NCBI GenBank assembly: GCA_964500205.1
Contig: CAZCNS010000006.1
Location: 124,001-188,000, forward strand
Source: UBA10329 sp964500205
Lineage (GTDB): Bacteria; Bacteroidota; Bacteroidia; UBA10329
Reading direction: 5' to 3'
Length of the DNA: 64,000 nucleotides
Under the pieces are notes generated by a model. The model saw only the letters and a list, made by a program, of their open reading frames with translations, did no database searches and was not told where the DNA came from. Position 1 is the stretch's first letter; every line of letters starts with the position of its first letter. Positions 60,022-64,000 of the stretch are shown here, in pieces. The position numbers and the translations under genes were made by a program.

Positions 60022-61182
60022 ATGGCAAAAAGAGATTTTTACGAGATACTTGGGATTTCCAAGTCTGCGGACGAGGCCGAGATCAAGAAGGCATACCGCA
60101 AGATGGCCATCAAGTATCACCCGGACAAGAACCCTGACGACCCCACGGCCGAGGAGAAGTTCAAGGAGGCTGCCGAGGCGTATGAGGTACTCAGTAATCC
60201 TGAGAAACGCCAGCGCTACGACCGTTTCGGCCATCAGGGCGTGGGCGGTGCCGGAGGCTCTGGTGGCGGAGGAGGCTTTGGTGGTGGCATGAGCATGGAC
60301 GACATCTTCGAGCAGTTCGGAGACATCTTCGGAGGTGGTGGCGGTGGCTTCCGTGGCGGTTTTTCCGGTGGGTTCGGTGGCGGGCGCAGGGTGAACCGTG
60401 GCAGCAACATCCGTGTGAGGGTGAAGCTCAACCTGCAAGAGGTGGCCAATGGCGTCACCAAGAAACTCAAGGTCACCAAGTATGTGGTTTGCGATGCCTG
60501 CACGGGCACCGGTGCCAAGGATGGCAGCTTCCGCACATGCAGCACTTGCAACGGCACGGGCCAGGTCACGCGCATCGCCAATACCATTCTGGGCCAGATG
60601 CAGACCTCCAGCACCTGTCCGACATGCAGCGGGGAAGGACGCATCATAGAACACAAGTGTACTAAGTGCTACGGTGACGGCATCGTGAAGGGAGAAGAGG
60701 TGGTGGAGCTTAACATTCCGGCCGGTGTGGCGCAGGACATGCAGCTTTCCGTTCGGGGCAAGGGCAATGCGGCCGCCCGTGGAGGTATACCGGGGGACCT
60801 CATCGTGGTGATCGAGGAGGAGGACCATTCAGAACTCAAGCGTGACGGTGCCAATCTGCACTACGAGCTGCACGTCAATTTCGCAGATGCCGCACTGGGC
60901 ACATCTGTTGAGGTTCCTACCGTGGACGGCCGTGCGCGTATCAAGCTCGATCCCGGCACTCAGGGCGGCAAACTGTTGCGACTGCGCGGCAAGGGACTGC
61001 CGGACCTCGATCGTGGTGGCCGTGGCGACATCATCGTTCATGTGAACATCTGGACTCCGCGCAACCTCACCAAGCAGGAACGCGATGCCTTGGAAGTGCT
61101 GCGAGGCTCTGACAATTTCACTCCAGACCCGGGCAAGAGCGAGCGCAGCTTCTTCGACAAGATGAAGGACTATTTCCACTGA
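60022..61182 (+). CDS. dnaJ: Chaperone DnaJ (Hsp40)
   Basis: 386 residues. J domain with HPD at 33-35 (KYHPDKNPD), a glycine/phenylalanine-rich linker (GGAGGSGGGGGFGGGMS), then four zinc-finger repeats CDACTGTG, CSTCNGTG, CPTCSGEG and CTKCYGDG, and the C-terminal peptide-binding domain. All complete. It delivers substrates to DnaK and triggers its ATPase. It forms a unit with grpE. Confidence 0.97.
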   Translation: MAKRDFYEILGISKSADEAEIKKAYRKMAIKYHPDKNPDDPTAEEKFKEAAEAYEVLSNPEKRQRYDRFGHQGVGGAGGSGGGGGFGGGMSMDDIFEQFGDIFGGGGGGFRGGFSGGFGGGRRVNRGSNIRVRVKLNLQEVANGVTKKLKVTKYVVCDACTGTGAKDGSFRTCSTCNGTGQVTRIANTILGQMQTSSTCPTCSGEGRIIEHKCTKCYGDGIVKGEEVVELNIPAGVAQDMQLSVRGKGNAAARGGIPGDLIVVIEEEDHSELKRDGANLHYELHVNFADAALGTSVEVPTVDGRARIKLDPGTQGGKLLRLRGKGLPDLDRGGRGDIIVHVNIWTPRNLTKQERDALEVLRGSDNFTPDPGKSERSFFDKMKDYFH

Positions 61183-61248
61183 GCGGCAGCAGTCCATGCG
61201 CTTCCACTTGGCAACACATCTGATGGCACACGCTGTATATTCGCAGTC

Positions 61249-61536
61249 ATGATGACCGAAGAGGAGATAAAGAAGGATCTGGGCAGGTTGCTGTGGGACA
61301 CCCCCGCCACGGCCGAGGACGCCTACGCCCTGCTGATGGAGGACAAGGAGTGCAAGAGCCTCCGCAAGCACACCCTTTATCAGAAGATTCTGAATACTTA
61401 CCGCTGGTATCGGGTGCTGAAGATCATTCCTGCCGAGAAGATGGATTATGCCTTCAGCGATGAGGTGCTGAATGGGCTTTTCCCGAAAGGTGTGCGTGAA
61501 ACTTACCGCTATGCAAAGCGATTTCTACACGCATAG
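61249..61536 (+). CDS. Small protein, probable antitoxin of an AbiE-like pair
   Basis: 95 residues, mostly helical (EEEIKKDLGRLLWDTP and TLYQKILNTYRWYRVLKI). It resembles the small DUF6922-type proteins placed before AbiEii toxins in Bacteroidota; classical AbiEi antitoxins are longer with a winged helix. The toxin gene overlaps its end by 26 bp. A near -7 box TATATTCG precedes it. Confidence 0.6.
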   Translation: MMTEEEIKKDLGRLLWDTPATAEDAYALLMEDKECKSLRKHTLYQKILNTYRWYRVLKIIPAEKMDYAFSDEVLNGLFPKGVRETYRYAKRFLHA

Positions 61537-62188
61537 TCTTTATCCGCTGCAAGACAGGGTGCTCCGCGCCTTGAAGGGCCAGACCTCCTTCTATCTCACG
61601 GGCGACACTGCGGTCAGCAGGTTTCTATACGGTCATAGGTTCTCCGATGACCTGGACTTCTTTGTCAACCGTGCCGATGACTTCCAGTCTCAGGTGGATA
61701 AGGTGATCGATGTGCTCACGGGAGAATTCGAGAACGTGGAGACGGGCACGGCATTCGAGGCATTCGCCCGGGTCTTCGTGAAGCAGGAGGGTGTCGAATT
61801 GAAGGTGGAAATGATCAACGATGTAGGCTACCATCACGGGGACTTCCTTGCCGTGGATGTCTATCATCGCATCGACAATCCAAGGAACATCCTCTCCAAC
61901 AAACTCAGCGCACTGGGCCGTCATGCGGCCAAGGATGTGTCGGACATCATCGCCATCTGCGGGCATCTTGATTTCAGGTGGGACGATGTTTTCATAGAGG
62001 CCCAAAAGAAGGACACCTGGGTCAATGAGCTTTCTGCGGTCGAGGTTCTTGGAAAGTGGGAAGCCAGCGATGTGGTCACCGGGGTCAACTGGGTGAATCC
62101 CCCTTCTGTTGAGGATGTCCGCTTGAAGCTGGACACCATTGCCAAGGATATTTTCCGAGGAGGAAAGAACACTCTTTTCTCCCCGTAA
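61511..62188 (+). CDS. AbiEii/AbiGii-like nucleotidyltransferase toxin
   Basis: 225 residues from 61511, chosen as MQSDFYTHSLYPLQDRVL is the family start. The nucleotidyltransferase core is FYLTGDTAVSRFLYGHRFSDDLDFFV, with the first glycine of the usual GGTAL changed to GDTAV. The later KLSALGRHAAKDVSDIIAIC is also typical. Type IV toxin AbiEii transfers nucleotides to tRNA. It overlaps the small upstream gene, and an ABC transporter gene starts 28 bp after it. Confidence 0.83.
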   Translation: MQSDFYTHSLYPLQDRVLRALKGQTSFYLTGDTAVSRFLYGHRFSDDLDFFVNRADDFQSQVDKVIDVLTGEFENVETGTAFEAFARVFVKQEGVELKVEMINDVGYHHGDFLAVDVYHRIDNPRNILSNKLSALGRHAAKDVSDIIAICGHLDFRWDDVFIEAQKKDTWVNELSAVEVLGKWEASDVVTGVNWVNPPSVEDVRLKLDTIAKDIFRGGKNTLFSP

Positions 62189-62216
62189 TCAACTGATTGA
62201 ACTGACACAAGTACAC

Positions 62217-63173
62217 ATGCCCACCCCCATCTTCCGTGCAGAGCACATCCACAAGGCATACGCGGGCCACGTGGCTCTTAACGATGTAAGCATCTCGGTG
62301 AACGAGGGCGGCATCTTCGGCCTGCTGGGGCCCAATGGTGCCGGCAAGACCTCGCTTATCCGCATCATCAACCAGATCACTGCACCTGACAGTGGCTCAC
62401 TGTTCTTCGGTGACGAGAAACTGGAGCAACGGCACCTTGCTCACATCGGTTACCTGCCCGAGGAGCGCGGCCTGTACAAGAAGATGAAGGTGGGCGAGCA
62501 GGCCCTGTACCTCTGCCAGCTTAAAGGGCTTTCTAAGAGCGATGCCTTGAAAAAACTGCGCTACTGGTTCGAGAAATTCGAGATCCAGGAATGGTGGAAC
62601 AAGAAGGTGGAAGAACTGAGCAAGGGCATGGCGCAGAAGGTACAGTTCATCGTAACGGTGCTTCACAGTCCACGGTTGCTGATCCTCGATGAGCCGTTCA
62701 GCGGTTTCGACCCTATCAACACCAACCTCATCAAATCCGAGATTCTTGAGCTGAGGAAGAACGGAACCACCATCATCTTCAGCACGCACAACATGGGGTC
62801 GGTGGAGGAGCTGTGCGACCACATCGCGCTGATCAACAACTCGCGGGTGATCTTGGAGGGCAATGTGGCCGAGGTGCGTAACCGTTATCGCAGCAACATC
62901 TATCGCATAGGGTTCAGTGGCGACATGAAGCAGTTCGCGATGGCACTGGGCACGTATGGCGAACTGCTCAACCACGGCCCCGCAGAACTTGCGATGTCTG
63001 CCACCGTGCGTCTCCTTAATAATGCTTCAACCAACGACCTGTTGGGCAACGTGATGCGAACGGTGCAGGTCCATAGTTTCAACGAGATCCTGCCGAGTAT
63101 GAACGACATCTTTATCAAGGCGGTGGGGGAGTCCAAGTCCGAAACAGCCGATAGCATAGTCGACAGTCAATAG
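62217..63173 (+). CDS. natA: ABC transporter ATPase, NatA-like
   Basis: 318 residues from 62217; the in-frame codon at 62139 is inside the previous gene. Walker A is GPNGAGKTS, signature LSKGMAQKVQF, Walker B LLILDEPFSGFDP, H-loop FSTHNM. The C-terminal extension (residues 220-318) is typical of exporters that pair with two NatB-type permeases. The permease gene follows 67 bp later. Confidence 0.9.
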   Translation: MPTPIFRAEHIHKAYAGHVALNDVSISVNEGGIFGLLGPNGAGKTSLIRIINQITAPDSGSLFFGDEKLEQRHLAHIGYLPEERGLYKKMKVGEQALYLCQLKGLSKSDALKKLRYWFEKFEIQEWWNKKVEELSKGMAQKVQFIVTVLHSPRLLILDEPFSGFDPINTNLIKSEILELRKNGTTIIFSTHNMGSVEELCDHIALINNSRVILEGNVAEVRNRYRSNIYRIGFSGDMKQFAMALGTYGELLNHGPAELAMSATVRLLNNASTNDLLGNVMRTVQVHSFNEILPSMNDIFIKAVGESKSETADSIVDSQ

Positions 63174-63240
63174 TGCAAAACCCAAGGGTCTATCGTCCGA
63201 GGACTTTAGACTGCCGACCATTTTCAAAAACAAAGGAAAA

Positions 63241-64000
63241 TTGAACAAGATCCTCCTCATCATCCAGCGCGAGTACCTGACCAGGGTGCGGCAGAAGTCC
63301 TTTGTCATCATGACCATCATAGGCCCGGTGCTGATGGCCGCGCTCTTTATCGTGCCCGTGTGGCTCGCCATGGACCAGCGAGATGATGTCACCATCCTCG
63401 TGGTCGATGACAGCTTCCTATTCACCGAGCGCATGGAGAATACCGAGAACATCGCCTTCCGATACTCGGATGAGTCCTTTGATAATGCCAAGCTATTGAT
63501 GTCCGGAGAGAAGGATATTGACGCGGTGCTCTACATCCATAAGAACATCATGTCCAACGCCAAGGGCATCCAACTGATTTACGAGACCCAGCCGAGCATT
63601 CACGTTATCCGTCACATCGAGACCGTGCTGGGTAATGACATCGAGAAGTTCAAGCTGGCCAAATACGGCATCGAGCAGAGTGCAATAGACGCGGCCCGAA
63701 CCAATGTGCGCCTCGTCACCAAGAAGATGGACGAATTGGGCAAGGAGAGCAGCAGTAACACCGAGGTGAGCATGATGGTGGGCCTGTTCAGCGGTGTGCT
63801 CATCTACATGTTCATCTTCCTTTACGGGGTGCAGGTGATGCGTGGGGTCATTGAGGAGAAGACGAACCGCATCATCGAGGTCATCATCTCATCGGTGCGA
63901 CCCTTTGAGCTGATGATGGGCAAGATCGTGGGCATCGCGCTGGTGGGGCTCACGCAGTTCCTACTTTGGATGGTGCTCACCATGGCCCTTGTCAGCGGAG
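63241..64000 (+). CDS. natB: ABC-2 type permease, NatB-like, 5' part only
   Basis: The frame is open from a TTG at 63241 to the window edge (253 codons), so the gene is cut. The start LNKILLIIQREYLTRVRQK and the first membrane helix (VIMTIIGPVLMAALFIVPV) are characteristic, followed by a large extracytoplasmic domain and helices from about residue 180 (MMVGLFSGVLIYMFIFLYGV) then RGVIEEKTNRIIEVIISSVR, the cytoplasmic coupling signature. With the ATPase it forms a NatAB-type exporter. Confidence 0.88.
   Translation, partial: MNKILLIIQREYLTRVRQKSFVIMTIIGPVLMAALFIVPVWLAMDQRDDVTILVVDDSFLFTERMENTENIAFRYSDESFDNAKLLMSGEKDIDAVLYIHKNIMSNAKGIQLIYETQPSIHVIRHIETVLGNDIEKFKLAKYGIEQSAIDAARTNVRLVTKKMDELGKESSSNTEVSMMVGLFSGVLIYMFIFLYGVQVMRGVIEEKTNRIIEVIISSVRPFELMMGKIVGIALVGLTQFLLWMVLTMALVSG

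Overview
The window looks like a chromosome fragment of a Bacteroidota member, most likely Flavobacteriales-like. Four things in the sequence point there. Two secreted proteins end in gliding-motility or type IX secretion C-terminal domains. Many genes are preceded by the Bacteroidota -7 promoter box (TAnnTTTG), often only a few bases before the start codon. Shine-Dalgarno sequences are almost absent. The metabolic and chaperone genes have Bacteroidota-style arrangements. Most of the window is moderately GC-rich and densely coding; a few islands stand out by AT-richness or repeats.

Layout. 0-7.6 kb: the end of a thioredoxin-fold protein, a secreted PIG-L deacetylase, an ElaA-type acetyltransferase, and uvrA. 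6.5-11 kb: the phenylacetyl-CoA epoxidase genes, with paaE divergent from paaA-[toxin-antitoxin pair]-paaB-paaC-paaD. 11-16 kb: dnaK, two glycosyltransferases and a methyltransferase. 16-24.3 kb: a giant AsmA-family protein, a FixI/CcoI-type P-type ATPase, a WD40 protein and a TPMT-like methyltransferase. 24.3-26.6 kb: an accessory island. It holds an intact tRNA-Met(CAT), two decayed tRNA-Met copies carrying short GC palindromes where tRNA arms should be, a small GIY-YIG nuclease gene running into one of these relics, a 21-bp tandem repeat, REP-like hairpins and a polymerase-like gene remnant.

26.6-39.3 kb: a CrtI-like oxidoreductase, an MsbA-like ABC exporter, a DegT-family aminotransferase with a glycosyltransferase, MscS, CorA, P5C dehydrogenase, a DinB-like protein, a PhoD-like phosphatase and a T9SS-sorted hydrolase. 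39.3-45 kb: a second accessory island. A GMC oxidoreductase and an MNT/HEPN toxin-antitoxin module occur intact once and then as fragments. Interrupting the fragments is an AT-rich group of small lipoprotein/membrane genes bounded by integron attC-like imperfect palindromes. An AAA/DUF4143 ATPase follows. 45.6-57.7 kb: an ankyrin protein, a second PhoD paralogue, a GNAT-fold protein, an inositol monophosphatase, a large lectin/SprB/PKD adhesin, dapD, a GT9 transferase, rnz, rplS, and a lysoplasmalogenase/sterol-desaturase pair. 57.8-64 kb: an exonuclease/GIY-YIG fusion, grpE, dnaJ, an AbiE-like toxin-antitoxin pair and a NatAB-type ABC exporter cut by the window edge.

The most interesting regions are the tRNA-relic/palindrome/GIY-YIG cluster near 24.35-24.92 kb and the attC-like cassette group at 41.97-44.00 kb. 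All functional names rest on reading motifs by eye; no database search was run.
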